Assembly: GCA_903834835.1 (NCBI GenBank)
Contig: CAILKO010000066.1
Span: 62,001 to 126,000, forward strand
Source: an uncultured Pseudomonadota bacterium
GTDB lineage: Bacteria > Pseudomonadota > Gammaproteobacteria > Burkholderiales > SG8-39
Length of the DNA: 64,000 nt
Reading direction: 5' to 3'
The notes under the pieces were generated by a model. That model did not search any database. It was given only the letters and a program-made list of their open reading frames with translations, and was not told where the DNA came from. This document shows, piece by piece, positions 36,202-44,708 of this stretch. How positions within the stretch are numbered: the stretch's first letter is position 1; every line of letters begins with the position of its first letter. A program made the translations under genes and the position numbers.

Positions 36202-36300
36202 ATGACAGCCCTCGCCACAGATCCGTTCGTCAGCGATCTCAAGTCGCTCGTCGACAAGCGCAATGCCAACTTCGATCTACACATGGGGAGGATGCAATGA
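36202..36300 (+). CDS. Small 32-residue ORF coupled to the cupin gene
   Basis: A short ORF with an AGGAGG site at 36191-36196, 5 nt before ATG 36202. Its stop overlaps the cupin ATG in ATGA, so translation is likely coupled; the cupin ribosome site GGGGAGG is inside the ORF. The peptide has many Asp, Lys and Arg residues (SDLKSLVDKRN). It could be a leader peptide, a small partner or the remnant of a larger protein. I do not recognise it. Confidence 0.5.
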   Translation: MTALATDPFVSDLKSLVDKRNANFDLHMGRMQ

Positions 36301-36884
36301 GCGCGCCTGGTGCCGAAGCCTTCGAGTCCTTTGTCGCGGACCTCAGGTCCATCTACCGTGAGGGACGTGACATCCCGTCCCTGTGGCGTGGCATTGCCAG
36401 CCGCCTCGAGACGCTCGCCGGAGACGCGGACTTCCGCCGCCTGACCGATGAATGGCCGGAAGGTGATGGCAAGCAGTACGTGGTCTATGTGGATCCCGAC
36501 TACGGCTTCGCGATCGACGCCCTGGTGCGCGGCCCCTTCCACAAGGCACCTGCGCATGATCATGCTCACACCTGGACCGCGTACGGCGTCATATCCGGCT
36601 GGGAGCGCATGACGCGCTATGTCCGGACGGACAACGGCGCCGATCCGAAACGTGCAGTCCTGAAGGAAACCTCAACCGAGATCTGTCAGGCGGGCGTTGT
36701 GGACCTCGTTCCGCCCTGGTCGATCCATACCGAATCGAACGACGACAACCGCGCCGTGGCGCTCGTCGTGCGCAGCGAGAATCTCGGCGGCTTCGATCAG
36801 ACTGCCTATCGCGACAGCGGCGAAATCATGAAGGTTCGGGGTCTGGAGCGCATCGAGTTTCCGATCCTCCGCACGGGCGCATGA
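36297..36884 (+). CDS. Cupin-fold protein (cysteine dioxygenase-like or metal-binding)
   Basis: A 195-residue protein of the double-stranded beta-helix (COG5553-like) type. The cupin 1 metal motif is in PAHDHAHTWTAYGVISGWE (His-x-His and Glu) and the second motif is around WSIHTESND. Such proteins are thiol dioxygenase relatives or other iron enzymes. No Arg pocket for cysteine can be confirmed. It starts by overlap with the 32-residue ORF, and is followed by an independent Ala/Pro-rich lipoprotein gene. Function open. Confidence 0.75.
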   Translation: MSAPGAEAFESFVADLRSIYREGRDIPSLWRGIASRLETLAGDADFRRLTDEWPEGDGKQYVVYVDPDYGFAIDALVRGPFHKAPAHDHAHTWTAYGVISGWERMTRYVRTDNGADPKRAVLKETSTEICQAGVVDLVPPWSIHTESNDDNRAVALVVRSENLGGFDQTAYRDSGEIMKVRGLERIEFPILRTGA

Positions 36885-37102
36885 GCGGCCACGAGCCGAC
36901 TCCGTCGCCGGGAAATCGGTACCGCCCGCCGGATAGCGAAGGAGGAAGGCCTGCTGGTCGGCATATCCTCCGGCGCACGCGTGCCATGCGTCATCGGTTT
37001 GTCATTTTTCATCCGTAGTACGCCCTGCCGCGAACGGTAAACTCGCGCCGTTCGTTTTGCCGAACAGCTTCAATTCAAACTGAACTCACTGAAAGGTTGA
37101 TC

Positions 37103-37336
37103 ATGAACAAGTCCACACTCCTCGCGGCGATCGCCGCCCTCGCACTTATCGCCTGCGGCAAGGAAGAGCCGAAGCCCGCGCCCGCCCCTGCTGCAGCTCC
37201 TGCTGCCGCCCCGGTTGCCCCTGCTGCCCCGGCTGCCGAACCCGCGAAGGCTGCCGCCGCACCCGCCGCCGCGCCTGCGGCCGCCCCTGCAGCTGCGCCC
37301 GCCGCCGATGCCGGCAAGGATGCTGCGAAGAAGTAA
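37103..37336 (+). CDS. Small Ala/Pro-rich lipoprotein
   Basis: A 77-residue product with a lipoprotein signal: LIAALALIAC ends in the lipobox LIAC, so Cys18 would be lipidated. The mature part is almost only Ala, Pro, Lys and Glu in repeats like APAAAP. Similar short low-complexity lipoproteins are common in Burkholderiales and are of unknown role, perhaps spanning the peptidoglycan. ATG 37103 was chosen over an upstream TTG at 37097. A strong terminator follows the gene. Confidence 0.75.
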   Translation: MNKSTLLAAIAALALIACGKEEPKPAPAPAAAPAAAPVAPAAPAAEPAKAAAAPAAAPAAAPAAAPAADAGKDAAKK

Positions 37337-37364
37337 TCGCGTCCCACCGGATCACGCATCCGAG

Positions 37365-37392
37365 AGCGGCCCCGAGCGGGCCGCTTTTTTTT
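37365..37392 (+). terminator. Rho-independent terminator after the Ala/Pro-rich lipoprotein gene
   Basis: A perfect 8-bp stem AGCGGCCC/GGGCCGCT with loop CGAGC, followed by eight T residues (37385-37392). It is the best terminator in the window and closes the lipoprotein transcript, so the amidohydrolase gene downstream must use its own promoter. Confidence 0.93.
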
Positions 37393-37575
37393 GCCCTGCC
37401 GGCGCGCTCGCAGTGCTCCCAGCGCCGGCCTGACTGCCGGACGAGCCGATTGTCGAGGTATAGAATCCTTCGCGGAGACACTTCAAGTTTCGCTCGATCC
37501 GGAATGACCGAAGCGCGATCCGCCCAGGGTCGCGTGAGGGCGAAGCGGAGAGGCTTGTCGTGAACGGAGACCGCC

Positions 37576-38628
37576 ATGCAGACCATCGACGCCGATACCC
37601 ATCTGATCGAATCCGAGCGTACCTGGGAATTCATCGATAAGGAATTCCTGCGGCACAAGCCGCAGCTGCTGGTGAATTCCGACCCCGGGGCCACAGCCAC
37701 GCAGCGCGAGTTCTGGCGCATCGACGGTGCGCTGTTCCCGAAGCGATTTTTCGATTTCGACCGCTCCGGCACCACCGAAGAGGCGCGGGAAGCACGCAGC
37801 GTCGACGCGCGACTCGCCCACATGACGGAATTGGGCGTGGATGTGCAGGTGCTTTATCCGACCCTCTTCCTCATCCCGATCAGCGGAAAGCCGGAGGTGG
37901 AGTTCGCGATCCACACAGCCTATAACCGCTGGGCGGCGGACATCTGCGCGAACAGTCACGGACGCCTGCGCTGGGCGGCTCAGCTCCCTCTGCTTTCGAT
38001 GGATCGGGCGATCACCGAATTGCGCTGGGCGGTGGAGCACGGCGCCTGTGCCGTGCACATGCGCCCCTACGACGCGAACCGTCCGCCCTCGAGCACCTAC
38101 TTCTATCCGCTCTACGCGGAGGCTGAGCGGCTTAACGTTCCGATCTGCCTGCATGCGGGCAATGGCAGCACCATCCAGTCTGCCGATCTCGGACCCTATC
38201 CGGAATGCGTGTTCCCGTTCGTGAAGCTTGCGCCGATCGGCGCCTTCCATTCCCTGCTGATCAGCGGCACCTGCGCAAAATTTCCAAAGCTGCGCTGGGG
38301 CATCATCGAGGTCAGCGCATCATGGATACCCTATCTGTTCCATGACCTGCCGCCGCGCATGAGCCGGCTGCTCGGGCGCAAGCTCGACCCGAGCTACCAC
38401 CTGCTGCGCGACAACAACGCCTACGTCGGCTGTCAGACCGACGACGACCTGCCCTATGTGCTGAAGTACGCAGGCGAGGAAACCCTGATCATCGGTTCCG
38501 ACTATGGCCATGCGGACACCTCCAGCGAACTCGAGGCCCTGCGCCACCTGAGCAAGATGAACGAGGTCAGCGAGCGCGCCGCGAACAAGATCCTGTACGA
38601 CAATCCGAAGCGGCTCTACGCACTCTGA
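37576..38628 (+). CDS. Metal-dependent amidohydrolase (ACMSD-like), B
   Basis: A 350-residue paralogue of the protein at 29394-30494. The metal site is IDADTHLIESE near the N-terminus; YNRWAADICANSHGRLRW, WGIIEVSASWIPYLFHDL and GSDYGHADTSSE repeat the same landmarks. It may decarboxylate or hydrolyse an aromatic or aliphatic acid. The start at ATG 37576 follows GGAGACCGCC. It is followed after 197 bp by the carboxyltransferase-like gene. The two paralogues flank the Bug array. Confidence 0.86.
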   Translation: MQTIDADTHLIESERTWEFIDKEFLRHKPQLLVNSDPGATATQREFWRIDGALFPKRFFDFDRSGTTEEAREARSVDARLAHMTELGVDVQVLYPTLFLIPISGKPEVEFAIHTAYNRWAADICANSHGRLRWAAQLPLLSMDRAITELRWAVEHGACAVHMRPYDANRPPSSTYFYPLYAEAERLNVPICLHAGNGSTIQSADLGPYPECVFPFVKLAPIGAFHSLLISGTCAKFPKLRWGIIEVSASWIPYLFHDLPPRMSRLLGRKLDPSYHLLRDNNAYVGCQTDDDLPYVLKYAGEETLIIGSDYGHADTSSELEALRHLSKMNEVSERAANKILYDNPKRLYAL

Positions 38629-38825
38629 CGGTACGGCCTCAGGGCTGCGCGCGCAGGAGACATCACCCGGATAGTCGTCGGGTGAGCCTCGCGCCCGGAC
38701 TTCACCGGCGATAGGGCTCGATGGTGCGTGCGATCGAGTGGTTCGCCTTTGGACGCTCGGGCGCACCCCGCTCTTCCTGAAGAAACACACATGGAACTCC
38801 ACGACGACCGAGTTCAATTGCAGAC

Positions 38826-40313
38826 ATGGGGGAAGCAGTGAAGAAAATTCGCTTCATCGATACGACCCTGCGCGACGGACAGCAAAGCCTGTGGGCCATG
38901 GGCATGCGCACCGGCATGATGCTGCCGGTGGCAAGGAGGCTCGACGACGCCGGATTTGACGCGATGGAGTTCGTGGTGCCGGCCTCCCAGATCAAGAAAA
39001 TGATCCGCCATCTGGGCGAGGATTTCTGGCAATGGGTACGGCTGGGCGCCGAACGCATTACCCGGACGCCCTTGCGCATGACCGGCGGCTACCGCGGAAG
39101 CCTCACCAAGACACCGGAAGCTGCAGGCAGGCTGCTGGTTTCGACCATGGCAAAGTACGGCGTACGTCACGCGCGCGTGTCCTGCCCTTGGAACGACTTC
39201 GACGACCTGCGCGAGGAAATCGACGGCATGACCGCCCTCGGCATGACCTCCATCGTCAACATCATCTACTCGGAATCGCCGCGACATACGGATGCCTATT
39301 TTGTCGAGCGCGCCAAGGCGGCCGCAGCGCTCAAGCCCTGGCGCATCTGTTTCAAGGACGTCGGAGGTCTGCTCACACCCGACCGCGTGCGCCAGCTGAT
39401 CCCGAAAGTCAGGCGCGCCGTCGGCAGGATTCCGCTTGAATTCCACGGCCACTGCAACAACGGCCTGGGGCCTGTAAACCTTCTCGAAATGGCGAAAGCG
39501 GGCGTCTCCCTGATGCACTGCGCGGTACCCCCGCTCGCCAACGGCTCCTCGCAGCCCTCGGTATTCGCCGCCGTCCGAAACCTGCGCGCACTCGGCTTCG
39601 ACTGTGATCTCGACGTGGACAGCCTGCTCCCGGTTGCCGCGCACCTTGATGACATTGCACGGCACGAAGGCCTGCCTGTCGGAAGACCGAGCGAATTTGA
39701 TCAAAGCGTCTACGCCCACCAGGTTCCCGGCGGAATGATCTCCAACATGCGCCACCAGCTGAAGATCATCGGTATGGAGCACCGCATGGACGAGGCGCTT
39801 GAGGAATCTGCCCGGGTGCGTGCGGAGTTCGGTTATCCGATCATGGTGACACCGCTGTCCCAGTTCGTCGGCAGCCAGGCCGCGATCAATGTGATGACGG
39901 GCGCGCGTTACGGGCAAGTCACGGACGAGGTGATCCAGTACGCCCTCGGTCACTGGGGCCGGGAGGCAACGGTCGTGATGGATCAGGACATCCGGGATCG
40001 CATCCTGAATCGTCCGCGCGCCGTGGAACTCGGAAAGCGCACCCAGGAAGAACCGACCCTCGCGGAGTTGCGGCGCAAGGTCGGTGCGCAGTCAAGCGAC
40101 GAGGACCTGCTGCTGAACATCTATGGCGGCGGCAAAGACGCTGCGGCGATCGCCGCGAAGCTTCCCCGTCCGACCGACTACGTGCCGCGGAATCGTCCGC
40201 TGCTCGAGTTGTTGAAAACGCTCACGCAATCGGACCGCCGAGGCACGGTATCGATGACGACGGCAGATTTCTCGCTGACATTGAAGCGCGGCGGCGACGG
40301 ATCCGTGCAATAG
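38826..40313 (+). CDS. Carboxyltransferase-domain protein (pyruvate carboxylase/oxaloacetate decarboxylase alpha-like), no biotin domain
   Basis: A 495-residue protein of the HMGL-like/carboxyltransferase TIM-barrel family. The signature IDTTLRDGQQS (metal Asp12), WRICFKDVGGLL (Lys177, the carboxylated-lysine position) and FHGHCNNG (metal ligands His207 and His209) are all present. It continues with the PYC_OADA-type C-terminal half (QVPGGMISNMRHQL). There is no AMKM biotin motif and no biotin carboxylase gene nearby, so it either uses partners elsewhere or has a different reaction, for instance an aldol/retro-aldol cleavage. Start used: first codon at 38826; the ATG at 38847 region is also possible. 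Confidence 0.8.
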   Translation: MGEAVKKIRFIDTTLRDGQQSLWAMGMRTGMMLPVARRLDDAGFDAMEFVVPASQIKKMIRHLGEDFWQWVRLGAERITRTPLRMTGGYRGSLTKTPEAAGRLLVSTMAKYGVRHARVSCPWNDFDDLREEIDGMTALGMTSIVNIIYSESPRHTDAYFVERAKAAAALKPWRICFKDVGGLLTPDRVRQLIPKVRRAVGRIPLEFHGHCNNGLGPVNLLEMAKAGVSLMHCAVPPLANGSSQPSVFAAVRNLRALGFDCDLDVDSLLPVAAHLDDIARHEGLPVGRPSEFDQSVYAHQVPGGMISNMRHQLKIIGMEHRMDEALEESARVRAEFGYPIMVTPLSQFVGSQAAINVMTGARYGQVTDEVIQYALGHWGREATVVMDQDIRDRILNRPRAVELGKRTQEEPTLAELRRKVGAQSSDEDLLLNIYGGGKDAAAIAAKLPRPTDYVPRNRPLLELLKTLTQSDRRGTVSMTTADFSLTLKRGGDGSVQ

Positions 40314-40355
40314 ACACGGGGACGCCACCGCGACCTGATCGACTTCCGCCGACGT

Positions 40356-40919
40356 TCAGGGTTTGCAGCCGAGGCGAGCAGCTTTCGTGTTCTCGAAATA
40401 ACTGAGATTCCCCGGGCAGCTGACGCGCGCCTCGGGCAGCTTCGTTCCCGGCTTCGCGCTGCAGGTGTAGGCGCCGGTTTTCTTGTTCACGGACTTCTTG
40501 TCCAGGCTCCAGCCGACCGGACAGGAGGGTCCGGAGGACATCTTCTCCGCCTTATCCGCGCTCGCGGCAGCGGCGACCTTGAGCACCGCGCTCTTGTTCT
40601 CACGTCCGCAACCCGCGCTCATGCCCTGGGTCTTCGGTTCAGCGACGATCGTGTAGTCACCCGCCTTGGCGTAGGTTTTCGTCGTGACGAGGGGTACGTC
40701 CTTCGCCTGGTTGATCTTGAAATTCATCGAGCTGCCATCGCCCCAGTTGAGGCGCATGCCGCAGTTCACCCCGCCCTGCACATCGAAATTGACGGTGACC
40801 TTCACGGGTTCGCCCGCCTTTGCCTGGGCTGGATCCAGGTTGACACTGTTGATGAACTGCGCCGACACCGACAACGGGAGCATTCCCGCCAGCGTCAGAG
40901 TTGCTAGTAAGCGTTTCAT
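40356..40919 (-). CDS. Exported protein with a PKD-like domain
   Basis: A 187-residue secreted protein. Signal peptide to about residue 20 (MLPLSVSAQ). Residues ~25-110 resemble a PKD/Ig-like beta fold (KAGEPVKVTVNFDVQGG...YAKAGDYTIVAEPKTQG) with a Cys pair (GVNCGMRLNWGDG, SAGCGRENKS). The C-terminal part has further cysteines (PSCPVGW, AYTCSAK, VSCPGN, LGCKP) and could be disulfide bonded. Function unknown; it may be a cell-surface binding protein. Downstream on the same strand of the small lipoprotein gene. Confidence 0.78.
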   Translation of the reverse strand: MKRLLATLTLAGMLPLSVSAQFINSVNLDPAQAKAGEPVKVTVNFDVQGGVNCGMRLNWGDGSSMNFKINQAKDVPLVTTKTYAKAGDYTIVAEPKTQGMSAGCGRENKSAVLKVAAAASADKAEKMSSGPSCPVGWSLDKKSVNKKTGAYTCSAKPGTKLPEARVSCPGNLSYFENTKAARLGCKP

Positions 40920-40946
40920 GTCTCTCCTCCGATTGGACATCCATCC

Positions 40947-40977
40947 AAAAAAAAGAGCCCGCACAGGGCGAGCTCTC
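40947..40977 (-). terminator. Probable rho-independent terminator after the small lipoprotein gene
   Basis: Read on the minus strand there is an imperfect GC-rich hairpin (outer GAGC/GCTC, inner CCC/GGG) followed by eight T residues (complement of the A-run at 40947-40954). It lies 31 bp past the stop of the lipoprotein gene and just before the PKD-like gene's start, so that gene may have a separate promoter or depend on read-through. Confidence 0.7.
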
Positions 40978-41008
40978 TTAGTCAGCAGCGCCGTGGCGCG
41001 TACCGAAA

Positions 41009-41302
41009 TCAATCCTTCAGCTGACAGAGAAATCCGCCTGCCGCGAAGGCCTTGCCGTCGGCACCCTGCGCCGCCGGGTGGAATCCTATCGGCTTGGCCT
41101 TGTCGCCGCAGGTCCGATCGCCGAGTGCCTTCTGTGCCGCGGGCACGGGACCGAACGCGCCCGGACGATCCCACGTCGCGTTGCCGTCCTTGCCAACCGT
41201 AAGCTTGGGCGGAACCGCATCCGGCTTGTCGCCGGGTCCGACCGCGCACGATGCAAGGAGCAACCCGGATGCGACAAAAAGCAAAACGCCAGAGCGATTC
41301 AT
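41009..41302 (-). CDS. Small lipoprotein with two cysteines in the mature part
   Basis: A 97-residue protein with lipobox LLLASC (Cys19 lipidated) and a Pro/Gly/Lys/Asp-rich mature part containing two more cysteines (RTCGDKAK and FLCQLKD), which could form a disulfide. The start at MNRSGV (41302) has GGAATCACCTC upstream. It lies 140 bp downstream of palindrome copy 3. Unknown function. A terminator follows it. Confidence 0.75.
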   Translation of the reverse strand: MNRSGVLLFVASGLLLASCAVGPGDKPDAVPPKLTVGKDGNATWDRPGAFGPVPAAQKALGDRTCGDKAKPIGFHPAAQGADGKAFAAGGFLCQLKD

Positions 41303-41441
41303 GAGGTGATTCCTTTCTTGGAAGAGGTTCAACATCAAGGCGCCGCTATGATAGCGTGCAGACAGCCGATTTAGAAGAGACCTTTGGCAGCAACAGCTTG
41401 CCCTCATCCTAAGGGCGTTTGCCGCCGACCCGCTCGATAAT

Positions 41442-41461
41442 TGGTAACATATATGTTACTA
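41442..41461. promoter_or_regulatory. Operator-like palindrome, copy 3 (between MFS gene end and lipoprotein gene)
   Basis: The sequence TGGTAACATATATGTTACTA has the GTAACAT...ATGTTAC core with perfect symmetry, and one mismatch at the outer position (TG for TA). It lies 8 bp past the MFS stop and 140 bp before the lipoprotein start, in the only space between these two minus-strand genes. It could control the lipoprotein gene or be a leftover. Confidence 0.7.
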
Positions 41462-41468
41462 TTTATCC

Positions 41469-42680
41469 TCAATCTCCCGATTTTCTCGCCCCTGCCTGCG
41501 CCGGCCCGGCGGGCAACCATGCCTTGACCATCCACGGCACGCATCCCCCGATCAGCATCAGAATGATGCCCGCGACCCAGAGTGCCGTCCCGCTGCTCGT
41601 CCACTCGGCCAGAAAACCGAAAGCGACCGGCACGACGAGCTGCCCGACGCCCCAGTAGAACGCGGCCGCCGACAAGGCCACCCCGCGCTGTTCCGGTGCA
41701 CTGTGCCGCGCCGCAATCGCGGGATAGAACGCGCGCAGAAGTCCGAACGTGCCGCCTACCGCAAGCACCACCAGCGCCGCCGGGACAGGTGCGCCGGCTG
41801 CAACAGCGGTCCCCAGAGTGAGCAGCCCGGTCAGCACGAGGCCGGTGGTAGCCAGTGCCCGGGTACTGAACATTGCTATGACCGTGCCGAAGCTGAACGC
41901 CACTACGACGGTGCCCACCGCGTTCAGCGAGCGCATGCCGCCTATGAATGCCTCTCCGAAACCTACCTCTGCGTAGTAGACGGAGTAGAGGCTGCTGAGC
42001 AGTGCCGCGGAAAGCGAGGCGGCGATAGCGATCACGCCAGCGAAGAGTATCGGGCGCGAGCGCAGCATGCCAGGCACGGGCGCGAGCGATGCGCGAAGCG
42101 TTCGCACCGAGCCATGCCTTGGAAGTTCCGGCAGCACCAGGACGATGACCATGCCGAGCACGCAGATCAGCGCGCACGTGGCGAATGCGACGTTGAATCC
42201 CATCCACGCCGCCTGCACGCCCGCGATCACACCGCCCACCGCGATCCCGCCGGATTCGAACGCAAGCAGCCTGCCCAGCACGGTGCCGGTCTTCGCGGGG
42301 AAACTCCGGCTCGCGTAGGACTGCCCGGCCACCCAGTAGACCGAGCGCGAGGCGCCGATAAGAATCTGCCCGAAGATGATGATTGCGTAGGCTGGCGAGA
42401 GCATCATGGCCACCACGCCGACCGCGTAGGCGGCAAAGCTGAAGCCGAGCACCACCCGCTCGCCGAATCGATCCGAAAACACGCCGCCGGCAAACTGCAG
42501 CAGCACCTGCAGCAGGCCCTGCGCGGAAACCACGATGCCGACCTGTGCGGCGCCGTACTTCAGATCGATAAGGTAGAGCGGTACGAGCGTCGTCCCCATC
42601 GACAGGGCCAGGCCGTAGAAGATGCCGGCGAGGTAGACGAGGTTGGTCGGAAAATGCCTTAGATCTTCAGGAATCCGCAT
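41469..42680 (-). CDS. Major facilitator superfamily transporter
   Basis: A 403-residue 12-helix transporter. Motif A is in FAGGVFSDRFGERVVLGFS, the loop between helices 2 and 3, and later GQILIGASRSVYWVAGQS. It resembles the unspecific sugar/organic acid or drug MFS proteins; substrate unknown. It is the third gene of an operon of a Bug receptor, an SDR and this transporter (43-44.5 kb), all on the minus strand, so it may carry the substrate or product of the SDR. Confidence 0.86.
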   Translation of the reverse strand: MRIPEDLRHFPTNLVYLAGIFYGLALSMGTTLVPLYLIDLKYGAAQVGIVVSAQGLLQVLLQFAGGVFSDRFGERVVLGFSFAAYAVGVVAMMLSPAYAIIIFGQILIGASRSVYWVAGQSYASRSFPAKTGTVLGRLLAFESGGIAVGGVIAGVQAAWMGFNVAFATCALICVLGMVIVLVLPELPRHGSVRTLRASLAPVPGMLRSRPILFAGVIAIAASLSAALLSSLYSVYYAEVGFGEAFIGGMRSLNAVGTVVVAFSFGTVIAMFSTRALATTGLVLTGLLTLGTAVAAGAPVPAALVVLAVGGTFGLLRAFYPAIAARHSAPEQRGVALSAAAFYWGVGQLVVPVAFGFLAEWTSSGTALWVAGIILMLIGGCVPWMVKAWLPAGPAQAGARKSGD

Positions 42681-42773
42681 GGCTTTCCAGGGAGAGGTGC
42701 TGCTTGGGTGAACCGGGCAGCTGTGGCCGGCTGCCCTGTCACGCCCCGGGACCGGAATCGCCCGGGAATGGAA

Positions 42774-43532
42774 TCACTTGCCGGACGGCTCCCACACCCG
42801 GCCGATCGCCTGCCCGTTCATCATCCGGCTGCGGTCTGAGGCGAGAAACAGGATCAGTTCGCCCACGTCTTCCGGCGGCTGCCCGGTAGGAAGCTTGGTG
42901 GCGCCCGCCTCGCCGTGCGCCGCGCGCAGGGCGTCGGTCATCGGGGTCAGCGTGTTCCCCGGCACCACGGTGTTGGCGCGCACCCCCGTACCCTTGAGTT
43001 CATCCGCGAGCGAATAGGTGAAGGACACCATGCCGCCCTTCGACGCTGCATAGTGGGAACCCTGTTTCATGCCCCGGAATGCCTTGCCCGAGGCCACGTT
43101 CACGATGCTGCCCGAGCGCCGGGCCAGCATGTCCGGCAGCACGGCCTTGCACATGTAGAAGGTTCCAAACAAATTCACGCGCAGCACGCGCTCCCACTCA
43201 TCGTCCGGCATCTCCGTAACGCTGTGCAGGCTGACGACTCCCGCGACGTTCACCAGCACGTCGATGCGATCCCAGCTGCGCAGCACCGCGGCAACCGCTT
43301 CGCGCACCCGGGCCGGATCGCTGACATCCAGCGTCAGCGCATTCCACCTGCCTCCCGCGGCACTCACCAGGGCACCCGTGCCCTCGAGACCCTGGGCCGA
43401 CCAGTCGAGCCCCCAGACCTCGGCGCCGTCAGTCGTCATCTGCACCGCGGCGGACCGGGCGATGCCGCTCCCTGCTCCCGTGATGAGAACCCGCTTTCCG
43501 TCCAGGTACATCGCGTTCCGGATCTCAGCCAT
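42774..43532 (-). CDS. Short-chain dehydrogenase/reductase
   Basis: A 252-residue classical SDR. The nucleotide motif is TGAGSGIA, with the last Gly replaced by Ala; the NVAG and DVSD segments follow. The catalytic Ser-Tyr-Lys is in NVASGKAF...HYAASK. Asp in VWGLDWSA after beta-2 suggests NAD. The ATG at 43532 overlaps the Bug stop by one base (TGATG), with an in-frame GTG just before it. Reduces or oxidises an unknown hydroxy/keto compound. Confidence 0.88.
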   Translation of the reverse strand: MAEIRNAMYLDGKRVLITGAGSGIARSAAVQMTTDGAEVWGLDWSAQGLEGTGALVSAAGGRWNALTLDVSDPARVREAVAAVLRSWDRIDVLVNVAGVVSLHSVTEMPDDEWERVLRVNLFGTFYMCKAVLPDMLARRSGSIVNVASGKAFRGMKQGSHYAASKGGMVSFTYSLADELKGTGVRANTVVPGNTLTPMTDALRAAHGEAGATKLPTGQPPEDVGELILFLASDRSRMMNGQAIGRVWEPSGK

Positions 43533-44506
43533 CACTCGTCCAGTCTGATGTTCGCGCTTCGAATGACCTCGGCCCAGATCTCACCTTCCTTGCGCCAGTA
43601 ACGGTCCGAGTCCTCAAGCGAACGCGGCTCGGGCTCGACGCCCATGCCTGCCACCTTCCTGGAGGCCTCGGGATCGCGCAGCGCCTTTACGAGCGCCGCA
43701 TTGAGACGCGCCATGATCGGCCTGGGCGTCGCAGCATGGGCGAACACGGATGCCGCGGAATAGGCCGTATACCCAGGCATAATCTCCCCGATCGTCGGCA
43801 GGTTCGGCAGCGAGACCATGCGCGATTCGCTGGTCGGGCCGAGCGCCTTCACTTTCCCGGCAGCAACCAGCGCCTTCGTCGCGTCCTCACCCGTGATGCT
43901 CAGGTCCACCGTGCCCGCAACCACTGCCGTGCGCGATGGCGCACCGCCCTTGAACGGCACTGCAAGCAGATTGATTCCGGCCCGCTTCTGGAACATTTCC
44001 ATGGCGAGGTGGTGCATCGTGCCGTTACCCGAGTGGCCGTAGCTGATCTTGCCCGGATTGGCCTTGGCTTCGGCGATGAGCTCGCGCAGCGTCGTGGCCT
44101 TGAGCGTCGGACCGCCAACCAGCAGAAAGGGCGCCCGGATGACGGACGAGACGACCGCCAGGTCCTTGTAGGGATCAAAGGGCAGCTTGCGCAGCAAGTG
44201 CATGTACACCGCGGAGGAGTGCTCGGCCAGCACCAGAAGATAGCCGTCTGCCGGCCCCTTGGTCACCGCATCCACTGCGAGCGAGCCGCCCGCCCCCGTC
44301 TTGTAGTCGACGACCACCGGCTGACCGAGCTCCTGGGACATGATCGGGATCAGGTGCCTGAGCAGCACGTCGTAAAAGCCCGGAGGAAAACCGTCCAGCA
44401 CGGTGATCGGCTTCGCCGGAAAATTCTGCGCGCCCGCCGTCAACGAAAATCCAGCAAGCGCCAGGCCCAGCACAAAGCGGCGATACGACGTGATTCCCTG
44501 CAACAT
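43532..44506 (-). CDS. Bug/TctC-family periplasmic solute receptor 5
   Basis: A 324-residue receptor with signal peptide to about residue 26 (TAGA|QNFP). The sequence is more divergent than the array copies: FPPGFYDVLLRHLIPIMSQELGQPVVVDYKTGAGGS replaces the gggg segment, and NPGKISYGHSGNGTMHHLAMEMF is the loop. Ligand unknown. It is first in a unit with an SDR and an MFS gene, so the receptor may serve a different compound from the array. Ribosome site GGAGGGAAGGGA. Confidence 0.92.
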   Translation of the reverse strand: MLQGITSYRRFVLGLALAGFSLTAGAQNFPAKPITVLDGFPPGFYDVLLRHLIPIMSQELGQPVVVDYKTGAGGSLAVDAVTKGPADGYLLVLAEHSSAVYMHLLRKLPFDPYKDLAVVSSVIRAPFLLVGGPTLKATTLRELIAEAKANPGKISYGHSGNGTMHHLAMEMFQKRAGINLLAVPFKGGAPSRTAVVAGTVDLSITGEDATKALVAAGKVKALGPTSESRMVSLPNLPTIGEIMPGYTAYSAASVFAHAATPRPIMARLNAALVKALRDPEASRKVAGMGVEPEPRSLEDSDRYWRKEGEIWAEVIRSANIRLDE

Positions 44507-44708
44507 TCCCTTCCTCCCTTAACAGTTTCCTGCGCAATGTCTTGCGAGTGTCGCGCCGATGGTACCAGTGTGTACGCGCGGCATCCAGCGAGGCACTGGA
44601 CATGCGCCCGGTCTGGATAAGCCTCGATTGAATGGGCTTGGTATGCTGTGTGTCCGTGCGCAACGATTTGAGCGTGGCCCTGGGACCCTTTGAAAGCAAT
44701 CCACCCTC

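Noticed and set aside
37103-37336. Antisense frame 37075-37359 as a real glycine/alanine-rich protein.
   Set aside because: It mirrors the low-complexity lipoprotein gene and has no ribosome site.
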